A DNA stretch of 64,000 bases from Dicyema japonicum (taxonomy: Eukaryota; Dicyemida; Rhombozoa; Dicyemidae), in NCBI GenBank assembly GCA_011109175.1, contig RDEW01000006.1, positions 1,047,184 to 1,111,183 of the forward strand, given 5' to 3'. The notes beneath the pieces were generated by a model. The model had not been told where the DNA came from. It saw only the letters and a program-made list of their open reading frames with translations, and made no database searches. Below are positions 1 through 11,149 of the stretch, piece by piece (positions within the stretch are counted from its first letter, which is position 1; each line of letters begins with the position of its first letter). A program made the translations under genes and the position numbers.

Positions 1-600
1 GTTCGCTTCTAGGAGACTCTGAAGGTGTTACTCGTAGGAAGATCCTTGCTATGAGTGCACTGAAGAAATATTGTTAATATGGAGCCACAAGAAGAGGATA
101 GGACTAAATACCAGACTTAGAATATACAAAGCTTTTGTCATCTGGTACTTACCTACAACTTCGGGACTTGGAGAATCCCTAAACGGGAAATATCCGTTTT
201 GACTCTTCCTCCAGAGCTCAGATCAAATCAAGATCAATGGTCTATGAAGATCTCTACTGCAAACCTAAATAATAAATGAAAATCCGGCGTGCTGTCAGAT
301 GATATTTTCAAATCAAGATAAAGCATCTTTGGCCACGTGTTACGTCTAAATGATCAGGTCCTTGCAAATGTCGCAATGGACAACTACTTGTCACAAATAG
401 GATCCGGAATCCGTGGAAAACAAGAACTAAACTTTCGACTATCTTGAATGAAGACCTATAGGGGGTTGATATGAGACTAATTTTGGCGGACGACCTGAGA
501 GAACTAGCGCGCAACAGAAGATCATGGTCGAGGCTGACGGAGAGGATGATTCGGAATACGGCACAAGGGAGACTTAATTAACTTTATGATTTCTCGGGAG
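1..600 (+). mobile_element. 3' end of a non-LTR retrotransposon (LINE), cut by window edge
   Basis: Broken plus-strand reading frames give the typical end of a LINE reverse-transcriptase ORF: a segment like LNTRLRIYKAFVIW near 90-160, then FGHVLRLNDQVLANVAMDNY near 320-390. The same block recurs in a second copy at 4.5-4.86 kb (FGHISRMDRNTPANLAMEHH), so this is one repeat family. Several stops and frame changes show it is dead. The copy ends near 600 in a TAATGATAATATTAA-like tail, as LINE 3' ends do. The 5' part lies outside the window. Confidence 0.75.
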
Positions 601-769
601 TGCTTTTAATGATAATATTAATTTAAGTAAATATAAATATAGGTTAAACGTTAGTCTGATACGAAGGGCTTTATTTTTTTTCCACTTATTTGGGTGCAAT
701 AGAGTGGATTTGTCAGGTTTCAATGATTTCACTGAGTAGTCAGTTTCACTGTGCATTTTGAATAGAAGA

Positions 770-1130
770 TCAAAGTGTGATGATATTAGTTTTATTTACG
801 TCCCCAATGACCGTACGGCCGAGGCTATCATGGACAGTGATTGGGCCCGAACTCCTCCTTCTGTTGAGGAGGTGAATGGCATTAAACATCTTTGGTCCGT
901 CTTTATATTTCGTTATTTCGGAAATTTGATTTTCTGCTTCACTTCTGGCAAGTAATTTTTCTATTTGTATGATTTTTGTTAGGACTCTGCCTCTCTGGGT
1001 GGAGCTCGTTGATTTTTTCCGGTGCACTTGTATTTTCGGATTAGAGTCTGAGCTCTTTTTATATTACATAAAGTTGTCTGATATCCGGACTGCTTTGTTT
1101 GTGAGTGGGTTTGGGGTGGGACCCAAAACA
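770..1130 (-). mobile_element. LINE fragment (region between endonuclease and RT)
   Basis: A minus-strand frame (770-1027) reads ARSEAENQISEITKYKDGP then a stretch ending VHDSLGRTVIGDVNK. This resembles the linker between the endonuclease and reverse transcriptase of jockey/CR1-type LINEs, where a 'G.v..d' motif precedes the RT. Nothing on either side continues the element, so it is an isolated internal fragment. The family call is tentative. Confidence 0.4.
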
Positions 1131-1184
1131 CTAGAACCGAGTACTGGATTTTGACCAAATCCTCTTATTAAATCAACGAATAAG

Positions 1185-1425
1185 TCAAATGATTAGAAAG
1201 TCGTCAAACCATTTACAGATGTAAATTTTATTAAAGACAGTCATTTAAAAGTCAGTGAAATAATTTATCCTGAGAAAAAGATTCTTTTTGAAGGTCTTAG
1301 TTTATCACCAAACATTGTTGCTAGCAGGATCACTGAATTATCAAACATTTGTTATTCCATGCTTATCACCGACATTTTCGAAAATAAGCCCAGGTCTTAT
1401 AATAAATTAACTTTTCTTTTGTATA
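1185..1425 (+). pseudogene. hAT-family (ZBED5/GTF2IRD2-like) transposase fragment
   Basis: After a stop near 1180 the plus strand reads KPFTDVNFIKDSHLKVSEII, then a PEKK..FE..SLSPN.VA.RI.EL pattern. That order (KPFT-D/E-G..K-C; PEK..LFE.ISLS..TV.RRI) is the conserved middle part of ZBED5/GTF2IRD2/FAM200-type hAT transposases. No start, no BED finger and no C-terminal dimerisation domain are present, so it is a domesticated or dead fragment of roughly 80 codons; a dead copy is more likely. Confidence 0.6.
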
Positions 1426-1529
1426 TTTAAAAGTTAAAAAAAATATAAATTTAATCTCAAAAAATGTCCCAAAAAATAACGGATAATAAAATGGCCCATG
1501 TGTTGATTTTTTATATGTCGTATCATACC

Positions 1530-1770
1530 TTTTGAAGGTGCCACGCATCTACGATGCAGAAAGGGTTTTGACGAGTGACGCCGTCATCAGTGGATACTCA
1601 CTGCGGAACTGGATTGTCTAGAAAGGACACTCACACAAGAAAAAAAAAGAAGTCATTTCTTGGTTCTACGATTAGTTAAAATTAACTGTTCTTTACTTAA
1701 ATAAAATGTGTGTCTATGCGGAGCTATAAATACTATGGCTCTCGTGAAAAGGCTTTATTATTATCACACC
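1530..1770 (+). repeat. SINE-like repeat, copy 1
   Basis: About 240 bp beginning GGTGCCACGCATCTACGATG and ending TATGGCTCTCGTGAAAAGGC followed by TTATTATTAT. Diverged copies lie inverted at 7.14-7.40 kb and 8.10-8.32 kb, and part of the head at 36.96-37.11 kb. The last ~45 bp match the 3' end of the 2A-bearing LINE at 12.96-13.02 kb. Confidence 0.65.
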
Positions 1771-2039
1771 TTTGCGTTTTCCGTGTATTTCATGAATTCT
1801 GTTTAGTATTAGCTGTGATCTTGCTAGTTTCAAGTCAGCTATATTATCTCGAATTTTGTATTAGGGCCTTCTGATATTGCTTGCAGAAAATATAGTTAAT
1901 CTGGTTGTATATTCGGATTATGCTCCCATATTTGTTTTTTCTGGTGCCAACCCAAGTGGTTTTGTGTCTTGTTGATTGCTTGAAACAAGTATTGCATAAG
2001 AGTAGGTTGAAAGCCGTGAAAAATTGTATCAGTGACTCT

Positions 2040-2520
2040 CCGGGAAGGTTGCGACGATTACTTCGGTAGACTCCAAAGCACGTTTCCCTGGGTCTGGCTT
2101 TTCCAGCCCTGGGGTTCCAGTCCCAAGCGACAAGACGAAGGTAAGAGGGCGAAAGCGAGTTGTATACACTCGTGAAAGTAGAGTAAAATGCGTCCAGCTC
2201 TTCGATGTTTGTTAAAACTCGCGCTTCGGTTGAGGCATATACATTTATAATGGAGATGATGAGTTGATTTTATTTTTGTATTTGATTTGCAGCACTGCGA
2301 CACTGTCGGAAGCTGCCCACACTCTTGTACTACAGAGAATCTGGTTCTGATCCGAGACCATAATGTCGGCAGGCTGTTGAGAGGGTGAAAAGGTGGAATT
2401 TGTCAAACAGTTATGTAAATTTTGTCTCTTGTAGACAGCAGACAGATGTTGCACTTTGTTAGATCGCATACCAGTTGGTGTTTCTTGTACGGCTGTTTAA
2501 GTCTTCTGCAATTAAAAGAT
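2040..2520 (-). mobile_element. LINE endonuclease-domain fragment
   Basis: Minus-strand frames, interrupted by stops, read CLQETKF near 2430 and CRHYGLG near 2360, followed by a SDxVAVLQIKYK-like stretch near 2290. 'LQETK' and 'RHYGLGF' are hallmarks of the AP-like endonuclease of RTE/CR1-type LINEs. Frame changes occur within 200 bp, so the copy is dead. Confidence 0.55.
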
Positions 2521-3238
2521 TCCAGAGTGGACGGAGAAGTCGGTAAGGAATACGAATAGGACATAATGCAATAGAGACGTCGTCACCACCTCAACCAAAA
2601 AAACTTAAATGAATATTTTGGAAAATAAAATTTACAGTAACCTAGTTTTTTAATATTGATGACATAATTTAACACAAACGAATTATAAGACCACTTTAAT
2701 GAGACGGAAATTGAAGACTACCTATTTTTTCGTCCTTAGCAGCTTTAAAATTCCAGATAAATATGGCTGATTTCTGGGAGTTTACTTTTGGTATACCTTT
2801 TTCTCCACCTAAGAGGACCGGGATGACACATCATCTTTATTCAAATGGACCGGGAATTTCTATTTTCTCATAAAATAAGATTTTAGGAATATTTTGTAAG
2901 CCGAAAATCATGGTACGATCGGCGTTTAAAGTGTGTCTTATAATCATTGCATACTTATGAGACAAAAAGGTAATGACAGAGATATTGGACGTTGTATTGA
3001 AGAGTTTGTTGCAACAACTATTGCTTCACAATGGAGTTTAGATTTTAAATACTTATTTGCCGTACAAAAATATTACTTGAACTTTGAATAAGTAAATAAA
3101 CAATCGCCCACCTTTATATCCCCCAATTTGGTAGACCCTGTTCTAAACTAAATAGTGTATCCTGGCCATGATGGATTCCATGAAAAGGCTATGAGACCAG
3201 GGGCAAATGAATACTACTATTAAACAAACACCAATAAA
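2521..3238. other. no gene recognised
   Basis: AT-rich DNA with no open frame that carries a recognisable domain and no clear repeat. The part next to 3,239 is the downstream region of the DnaJ gene. Confidence 0.5.
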
Positions 3239-4354
3239 TTAATTCCCATTATTACCAAATATATCAAATAATACTACAATTAATATAATCATTACCCTTT
3301 CGTTCACTTTCACTGAATTTACGATCAGGAAAACTAACATTGAAGGTTACAAACAAATCCCCAAATGTCCCATACTTCTGGTAAATTGGCATCCCCTCCT
3401 TTGGAATCTTCAATACCAATCCATGAGGTGTTATCTTCTCTCTTCTGTCCACAAACACTTCATGGGAATCCAAATGAGTTAGTTTTGTGGAAAACCCAAG
3501 CAGAGCATCCACCAATGGAATAGTCAAATTGACCAACAAGTCATCCTCCCTTCTCACAAAGGAAGAGTGAGGGGTCTCTCTCAGAATCACAATCAGGTCC
3601 CCGGGATCAGCCTCTATGTGAGGTTCCCCTTGATTTTTAAGCACAATCGCAGTCCCGTCCTTTGATCCGTTCTCCACTTCAATCTCCACGATCTCTTCCA
3701 CACGAACAAGTCTAGAGTCACAAAACAACTCACTTTTTGTTAGGACAATCGTCACAGAACTGCATGGGGGTTATATAAATGGCATCTCCATGCCTTGTTG
3801 TCCCCATTTCTGTCCGACAATTGCATTTTCTGGTTCCCGAAGTCGTCTGGTAGACATGTTTAACTCTCAAAAACTAAAAATTAGTCAAAAGTGAACCTCA
3901 ATGAAAGTACCTTCGTATATTTCCTCGAAGGACACGTGGATATCAACTTTTATGTCGTTTCCTTTGACTTCTCGCTGTTCTCTTTGGTGAAACATCCCAC
4001 CAAAAAAGCTAAACATTTTAATTAAAAAAACCTAGAAAATGGATCCATAAAATCGTTGAATCCCCCACGATTCTGCTGATGCTGTTCGACTCCGTCTTCG
4101 CCGTATTTATCATATAATTCCCTTTCATGTGGTTTTGAAAGGACAGAGTACGCCTTTCCCAACTCCTGGAACTTCTCCTGGGCGTCTGGTCTGGAATTTA
4201 CGTCGGGATGGAGTTTCTTTGCCTTTTCGAGATAACTTAATTTTATTTGCTTAGCAGTTGCATTTTTAGGGACTCCAAGCACATCATAGTAGTTCCTCCC
4301 TCCCATAATATAAAAGCATAATGAAAGAAGGACGGTCAAATAAACAAAAACCAT
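3239..4354 (-). CDS. DNAJB11: ER-lumenal DnaJ co-chaperone, DNAJB11/ERdj3-like
   Basis: A type I-like J-protein of the ER lumen that works with BiP in folding. Four GT..AG introns (23, 23, 22 and 22 nt) rebuild a 341-residue protein, close to the usual ~358. In order: a hydrophobic signal sequence (residues ~1-18), a J domain with the HPD motif (LHPDVNS, ~50), a G/F-like stretch, then the short cysteine module typical of ERdj3 rather than a full zinc domain (KCNCR...FCDDCPN), and two beta-sandwich substrate domains (GEPHIEADPGDL; DDLLVNLTIPLVDALLGF; LTHLDSHEVFV). The first ATG at 4,354 is used because it gives the signal peptide. The last intron moves the stop to 3,239. I see no clear KDEL, as in other ERdj3 proteins. 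It sits alone between LINE fragments. Confidence 0.93.
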
Positions 4355-4519
4355 ATAATACTACGTGTATAATTATATTTAATTATTTAAATTTTATTTA
4401 TTATAAAACAGCTATTTAATAAATATTTATTGTTATTTTAATGTTATCATTAACTAGAAACATTATTTTTTAATTAATTATTGTAAATAAATTTCACCTC
4501 TATTCCCATTACAATATCC

Positions 4520-4870
4520 ACCCATTGAATGGAGAAATAAGAAGCAACAGATGGGGCTTATTTGGTCACATCTCAAGAATGGACAGGAATACTCCAGCTA
4601 ATCTCGCGATGGAACACCACTATGTTCCTCATCTGGGATCGACTTTCCGGGGAAGACCACGAATTACTTTATCAACCCTTCTAAATCAAGACCTATTTCG
4701 ATTGGGAAAGGGTTGACGTCGGCAGATGATCTTGAGCTCCTTAGGGACCTATCGAGGAACAGAGGGAACTGAAAGCAATGAACAACACGCATCCAGGAGA
4801 GGGTGGCACAAGCGAGATAACTTTACTAACGTTGTTTTTGGTGTGCTTATTAATAATAAATAAATTTCAC
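4520..4870 (+). mobile_element. LINE 3' end, second copy of the family at 1-600
   Basis: An open frame at 4,525-4,716 reads RSNRWGLFGHISRMDRN, then RGRPRITLSTLLNQDLFRLG, the C-terminal end of a LINE ORF ('W.GHi.RM...GRPR.T'). It is homologous to the copy at the left edge. Past the stop, the copy ends near 4,860 with TTATTAATAATAAATAAA. Confidence 0.75.
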
Positions 4871-4974
4871 GGGCATGAAAAACATAAAACAACAACCGAA
4901 ACCCGCTGACGACTTAGTCAGAGTTCTAGAGATTGACGTCTAAACTTGTTTTTTGTGCTTTCTGGCTATAAATT

Positions 4975-5045
4975 AATAATAAATTTTATGTTAGCCGTTG
5001 GTTTCCTTCACTTGAAGGGACTGGGGTAAATAAATTTCACATCTG
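4975..5045 (+). repeat. 3' tail of the 2A-LINE family
   Basis: The block TTTCCTTCACTTGAAGGGAC followed by TAAATAAA also ends the deleted 2A-LINE at 38.33-38.39 kb. Inverted diverged copies lie at 31.88-31.93 kb and 43.79-43.85 kb. It contains a near-palindrome (CCTTCA/TGAAGG). Confidence 0.55.
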
Positions 5046-5539
5046 ACTTTCATCACTTTTTTGGATTGACCAGGACCTCTGGAGGGTTGGAGAATGTCTC
5101 AAAGACGGGGGTTATCTACGTACGAGTAGAAACGATGTGGATATTTTCGTGCACATATTTTGACATAACTATGGTATTCCGAAAATGTGTTAAAATAAAA
5201 TTGTGAAATTAAATCACAATGTCTAAACAGGCAAAACAAAGTCAGTGATCAGAAAGTGGTATATGAAATGGGGTGTCTGCATTAGGAATCGATTGGCTAA
5301 TTATCTCATTGTTTTATTAAATATAAGAATCAATGTAAATTACCCCTTCTCTGTTAACTGCAATTATTTCCTTTACAAGTCAGTCTTCTCCTCCTTTCTC
5401 CACAAGTTAGTCGGAAACAGAAATGAACACCATGCCACGTTAGTGTTCAATCTCATACCCTATAATTTTCTTCAATAAATAAGTCCTCGTGCTCTCTTAC
5501 GAGTAATAATAACGAGTAAATTAACTAATTAACTAATTA

Positions 5540-7130
5540 AGCGTATTTTGATCCAGATTGTTGGTAATCCCTCTTCTTCTCTTAGATGAAGAGTGTGCCA
5601 TAACCTCCCTGTTACTCCGCATCTCCACATCAGATTCAGTCAAAATATCTCCGTTAGAGTCCAGTGGGCTGTCTCACGGCATGCCAGTTCCACAAGTTGG
5701 GAGGTAGCAGAAGCGTACTCTTCATCGTATACCTTCATCACATGCTTATGTTCAATGAGCATACTTTCGAGCGTTCTCTTCAGCACAACCGATTGGATGT
5801 AAGTCCTCGTTGATTCTTCAATAGATAATTTATCCATATGATTCTTGAAGCATCTTGAGACAACTCCATCCCATGTCAAAACCACTGGAATAATCTTCAC
5901 TTGGCATTCATAGAGCAGCGAAAGTTCATTTGCAAGCAAGTCATATTTGTGAAGTTTCTCAACTTCAACTTGCTTTAGTCGGTCTTGTGAGGTAATCCCC
6001 ACTTCAATTAACGTTACTTCCTTCTTTATTTTGTCATACACGAAAATATCAGGTTTATTGTATTGGACTTTTGTTTCTGTCAAAATCGACGAGTCAACTC
6101 TAATTTCGACATTTTGATTCGTCAATATTGACTGAACCGAATGTCCTTTCAATTTCCTGCTTCTTTTGATTCCATAAATTCGACAAAGATGAAGATGGAT
6201 GCACTTTACCACTTCATTATGTCTTCGGAGATAATCACTATTTAGCATTTTTCCACACTGAGTGGCCAATGATCAACAGTTTTCTTGCTTTTTTTACAAT
6301 GGTTGCATAATGACCCCGTGTGTGCAAAAAACAAATTCCTATCTTGCAAAAGACAGTACAATGCTTCGCTCCGTGGGCCGTTATTTCCTTTGGATAACCA
6401 TTCTGAGGAAGTATATAGGTCGACATTTGTTTCATCAATACATTTGAACATAATTGAGTGTAGTGTTCTGCAATAAATTTTATTTAATAAATATTTTTTC
6501 TGAGTGTCCTTGAGGGACTTAATATCCATGCTTTCCCTGTCGGCAATTGCATATTTAGAGGCAAGAAATCCTGCGATTGTAGCCAAGTGCCATTTTTTTG
6601 TTTTTATTACTCGCAGAATCCCCGACCTTCGCAAACACACAGTCGACTGTTTTTCCAAACTTTTAAAAAACTGGAAAAGTATTAATTCGCTCTTTAATGA
6701 AATCGAGGAAAGTCCTCTTCCAAAAGTCTTCCTGTCCAAATACAGCCTCTCTTTATTTGCAGGTTTGAGGTGCAACTTGAGTGACGTAAGCAGTTGCCGT
6801 ATTTGTTGGTCAATATCATCAAATTCGTATGGTTCAATATTAATTAATCCTATATAATAGTTATATAGGGACATTGCGTATTCATTTATTGCGCGAAATA
6901 AGTTCACAGAATTTAACTTTGTTTTTGAAAGCATGGTTATTCTCTTTTAACATTTTCAAGTATGGACTCCATAACTTTGCTTTTAAGAACATTACTTCCC
7001 TCATCTTCAAAAACACCCAAATATCGATATCCACTGACTCCTTCCAGAGTCTCACAACATGATAACGATTTAACATTAGAAAGTGACTTTTCCGAATTCA
7101 TCTCCAAGCCGGCAACATGAAAGAAATGTG
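5540..7130 (-). mobile_element. RLE-type LINE, RT C-terminus plus restriction-like endonuclease (copy 1)
   Basis: This is a 5'-truncated non-LTR element of the R2/R4 kind. From 7,080 down it reads GYRYLGVFEDEG, AINEYAMSLYNYYIGL, then KPANKERLYLDRK, the end of the RT region. It continues with a CNHC...H...C zinc knuckle near 6,260-6,300 and a restriction-like endonuclease (KPDIFVYDK...LIEVGITSQD, 5,970-6,060), ending FIQSVVLKRTLES-like at 5,760-5,800. Two frame breaks are visible (about 6,935 and 6,262). At the second, the copy at 10.25 kb has one more base, which restores DHLAT. Apart from those breaks both frames are long and open, so the copy is fairly young. Confidence 0.85.
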
Positions 7131-7134
7131 CTCT

Positions 7135-7400
7135 CTTATAATAATAATAGTAATAACAACCCTTTCACGAAAGCCAAATATTTATAGCTCCGCATAGGCA
7201 GGACACACACTTTATTTAAGTAAAAAACAGTTAATTTTAACTAATCGTAGAACCAAGGAATGATCTTCACCTTTTTTTTCTCTTGTGTGTGGGTCCTTTC
7301 TAGACAATCCAGTTCTGTAGTGAGTATCCACTGATGACGGCGTCACTCGTCAAACCCTTTTGGCATCGTAGTTGCGTGGAACCTTCCACCAGGTGAACAG
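7135..7400 (-). repeat. SINE-like repeat, copy 2 (inverted)
   Basis: In minus orientation it runs from an AATCGATTCTCGCTGCTG head (a tRNA B-box-like sequence) through the same body as 1.53-1.77 kb to TTATTACTATTATTATTA at 7,139-7,160. It abuts the truncated 5' end of the RLE LINE. Confidence 0.65.
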
Positions 7401-8090
7401 CAGCGAGAATCGATTATCAATATAATTCTAGGATCCCTTATTATTATTTAACATTGAAAAAAGTAGTTGAACCAACTAATAAAGTGATCCTGATAGTCTT
7501 CAATAAGTGCTGAGGTTTTTGCATGCTCCTCCATAGTTCCCACTGCTTTTCTATAACCACGACGATCTTCTTTCAGTAGAATTCCAAGGTCTCTTAGAAG
7601 TTAACATCTTTAGAGAATAAAAACTAAAAACAGTAGCTCTAAATGGATACTCTAATGGATAACATTAGAAACTCTCTATTAAAGCCCACTAAACGACTAT
7701 TTCAGTTTCTTTAGAAATATCAGTGTCAACAAATTTTCTGTAACTTATGAATTTGACTTTTTGTAACAAATTTACTGTGAAACTGACTGAAAATATTAAG
7801 AATTTGACATCAAAAATAATTTGGGTAGAACGTAGCCAAATCAATAAGAAACGTAGTCTATGCCTTGTAGAAGTTTTGATTAGACTTATTGTAGTGGTTA
7901 ATAATTATTTCTCAACAAACACTCATCCATTTTATAATACATACTGATTTCTCGGATGATTTTTTGTAAAACATCAAAGATGAGATCGATAATGGCTAGA
8001 TGGATAACCTGGTTTAAGTTTGTAAAAAAGGCTTTTGGAAGGTTTCCCTCCTTATGAATTTTTGTTGTCAAGTAGAAGCCCATCAAGAGG
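7401..8090. other. no gene recognised
   Basis: AT-rich. Short open frames (for example 7,747-7,947 plus and 7,898-8,086 minus) have no domain I recognise and no supporting intron signals. Probably old repeat DNA. Confidence 0.4.
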
Positions 8091-8094
8091 CATA

Positions 8095-8320
8095 ATAATA
8101 CTGCACTTGAAGAAGAGCAATATTAGCTATCGCTCCATCAGACAGGACACACTCTTTATTTTAAGTAAAGAACAGTTATCATAACTAATCGATGAGGGAG
8201 ACCAAGGAATACTCTTCATTTTTTTTGTTGGATGTGAGTACTTTGGTAGACGATCTAGTTACGCAGTAAGATGTTCACTGATGACACCGTTACTCGTCAA
8301 GCAATCATCTATGACTGCCT
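8095..8320 (-). repeat. SINE-like repeat, copy 3 (inverted, more diverged)
   Basis: CAGACAGGACACACTC, TTAAGTAAAGAACAGTTA and CAGTAAGATGTTCACTGATG occur in the same order and spacing as the copy at 7.14-7.40 kb, with many substitutions. The ATAATAATA tail is at 8,092-8,100. Confidence 0.6.
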
Positions 8321-8459
8321 AAAGTAAAAATCTAGCTAAACAAAAAGAAAATTACAACTTACAGTTCTCAGTAATTAGAATTCTTATAAGTTTCTGTCCT
8401 CTTTGAAAGACCCTATACTTTTTGAGTCCTTTTGTAAAAAGAGTGGGAGCTTAGTTCAT

Positions 8460-8600
8460 CTTATGTGAACCCCTGTCAGTAGCACGAGTCTGCAGGAGGT
8501 ACGGATGAGGAACACAGGGAGAAGATTAGGTGTTTTTGAGAGTGATTGGAATCACACAATGACCTCATTTTCCCATCCTTAATTTACTGGCGATTCCTGG
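8460..8600 (+). repeat. small fragment of the LINE seen at 11.2 kb
   Basis: A 23-nt exact match (AGTGATTGGAATCACACAAT core, 8,541-8,560) pairs this site with the reverse complement at 11,213-11,236, inside the 3' part of the minus-strand LINE. Little else is recognisable. Confidence 0.4.
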
Positions 8601-9010
8601 TCTAAATAAATAATTTGAACTCTGGATTTGTCTTTAATTTCCTCACATCACTAGATCCATATCAGGGAACGTCCGCTTTGCCATTACCTAGCATCAGTTG
8701 TGTACCAGGGGTAAATAATTCTCAGAATTTCATCATCCATAGAAAGGGAAATATGGTATGTCCATTACTTGTGGTTTACGCACCACTAATATTAATTATC
8801 AATTAAAGTACATGTAGTTCACAAAGTTTGTTAACAGATTTATCGAATACTAAAGCAAATCTCATAATAATCTCAAGAACTATTAGTAATTAAAAAGTTA
8901 ATAAGCTCAAGGGCATGGACTTTGCTCCAACATAATTTACTATAGATAAAGTATTACAGGCACCGGGGGGTGAGTCACATTGGTGGGTATTAATTTTGTT
9001 GATTATTTTC

Positions 9011-9584
9011 TCATTCATGAGTTTTACGGGATCCAAAATTCTTGAGGGCGCTAAAATGTTACAATAAAAAACAAACACGAGTACATTGCGTTGGGATATC
9101 GAAGACCATGTTGAGGCTCTATCTGCCAGTGGTAGACGAGAAGCTGAGTGGGGTTAATGTCATAATGATAATTGGAGTCATCAATTGAAGAAACAGACTT
9201 ATTGAGATAATAATGGGCTTTGGCTGCGATCAGGTAGTCACCAGGTGAGTTTGAAGAGAGTTTGGAGAGTGTAGGTTGCGGTTTGCTAGATGGGTACCGT
9301 GATAAACGAATTGGGTCCTCTTCCTCATTGGAAGACTGTAAAGATCGATTTTTAGAATATCTTATCGGATTCCGTTTTAGTGCTACAAATATAATCAATA
9401 TAAATAGATATAGATGGATTAGTAGTACTTGGTTGGAAGGATGTCTTTGAACTTTTATCAAGAAATGACAATTTGTGGGGATTAAAGTCTGGAGTTGATA
9501 GTCTGTCGAGAGCAGATATCTGCGGTATCAACAATTAGTAACCTCACTAAAGGTCAGCTTTGTCCTTCCACAATTTGAATTCAT
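9011..9584 (-). CDS. small unrecognised protein, four exons
   Basis: I do not recognise this family. The evidence for a gene is structural. Starting at the ATG at 9,584, three GT..AG introns (about 23, 46 and 34 nt) join open exons into an in-frame 156-residue protein ending at a TGA at 9,011. The protein starts MNSNCGRTKLTFSEISALDR, is rich in Ser, Lys and Asn, has an acidic-then-basic low-complexity middle (SSNEEEDPIRLSRY), and a more ordered C-terminal half with DYLIAAKAHYYLNKS and LLVYHWQIEPQHG. No signal peptide or membrane helix remains after splicing; the hydrophobic run seen in the unspliced frame is the 46-nt intron. The two larger introns exceed the local norm and could be placed differently. 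Confidence 0.6.
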
Positions 9585-9959
9585 TACGCCTATTTGCGTT
9601 TTAATGTATTTAAATTATACGAAGAACGCTATAATTTGATTGACTTTATCAATGTGTAATTATAATGTTCTAATTCACATAATACCACGACCAAGGTGAC
9701 TATTACCTGCTGAGGCGTAGAAGGCTTAAGGATTTCTCGGTTAACTTTGCTATCGAGACAGCTGGAGCGATAAGTAAAAAGTATTTGTCTTTCCTTAGGA
9801 AATTGAGTCTTAATATGACAGTCCCCACTATCTTCCGTATAAAGAGGATACTTAAATTTGAAAGGTCAGAATATTAATAGTAACATGTAATAATCAATTA
9901 TAAATTTACATGTAGGATAATTAACAAGCAATTGATTAGTCTCTATTAGGGCAATTTTT

Positions 9960-10890
9960 ATGGCAGTTCCCCTTCTGGGCGGTTCCCATCTCCACGATCC
10001 AGGCCCACCGGTTTTAGAGATGACGAGAATCCAGCCGCCTAAAGAGATGAAGGCATGCCTCGGAACTGACCTCTGCTGAAACGGCAAAAGAGCGGTTGTT
10101 GTCGACCTTAAGTCGTCGACAATATGGCTAAAATACGGTGACAACTCACCTCGATCGGAGGCACTGTACACGTATATGCAAGACCGCAATATTTTTTGGG
10201 GTCGATCAACAAATACATATCCCCACTGTAAGTCAAGGAGCATGTCGGTTGATCATTTAGCCACTCGATGTGGATCCATGCTTTGCCACGACTATGTGTG
10301 GAGGCATAACGACGTAGTACGGAGTCTTCATCTTCTACTATGCAATAAGTATGGTATTCGCCACACCAGAAAGTTGCGGACTCATAAGGTGCAATCTGTA
10401 GTAGAGAACACCAGGGTACAAATTAAGGTAGACAGTGTTATCCGTACCTCAGTGCTAGTCAAGCACAATAAACCGGACATTGTGGTACACGATAAGGAGT
10501 CTGGCAAGTCCTTATCATAGAAGTTGGCATCACGTCTCAAGACCGTTTGCAGACTGTGGAGGTGGAGAAAAAAAGGAAGTATGACTTTCTTGCAAACGAG
10601 ATGGGCAGATGCTTGGTTGCAAGGTCCTCGTTATTCCAATAGTAATGACGTGGGAAGGAATTGCTACAAAGTATCACAAGGGTTATCTGAAGCAGTTGGG
10701 GGTAGATAGGAAGCTCCAGGCCTATCTACAGTCCACTGTGTTAAAGCGGACCCTAGAGAGCCTGACACTGGAGTATAGGAGGCAGAGCCCTGAGATGCCA
10801 TATGGGCAGAGGGTTCAATTGGACAAGGCGCTCTCGGAGTTGTTTCAGCAACCAGAATCGAACCTACTTGAGAAGGCTGGCGAATAGGCA
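9960..10890 (+). mobile_element. RLE-type LINE C-terminus (copy 2)
   Basis: A 5'-truncated copy of the element at 5.5-7.1 kb, in the opposite orientation. It reads WLKYGDNSPRSEALY near 10,120, then a degenerate zinc knuckle, DHLATRCG near 10,255, and a restriction-like endonuclease HNKPDIVVHDK near 10,470 followed by EVGITSQD after one frame break (~10,515). Another break falls near 10,620, after which VIPIVMTWEG and LQSTVLKRTLES complete the end at 10,885. One in-frame stop is seen upstream (~10,075). It shares about the same domain limits as copy 1. Confidence 0.82.
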
Positions 10891-11149
10891 GGCGAGGAAG
10901 GTTGTTGATTATTAAATATATTAACTTTTTTATTGTTTGTTAAATAAAATTAATAAGAAGTAAATAATAATTAATTTTAGTTATATATTTTTCAATTTTT
11001 ATGCAATTTTAGTTAATGGTTAGAACTCTTTGCAATTATTTTTCAAATAAAAAAATTTTTTTGAAGTTTTTATTTTAAAATTGCAATTTTCTTATTTCTC
11101 TAATTATTATTACTAAAAAGCACTTTCACAAAACCAAAAACGTTATATT

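Noticed and set aside
9051-9461. Single-pass membrane protein from the unspliced minus ORF with a hydrophobic run near its start
   Set aside because: The hydrophobic run is encoded by a segment with GT..AG ends (46 nt) whose removal gives a longer in-frame protein with a normal ATG upstream.
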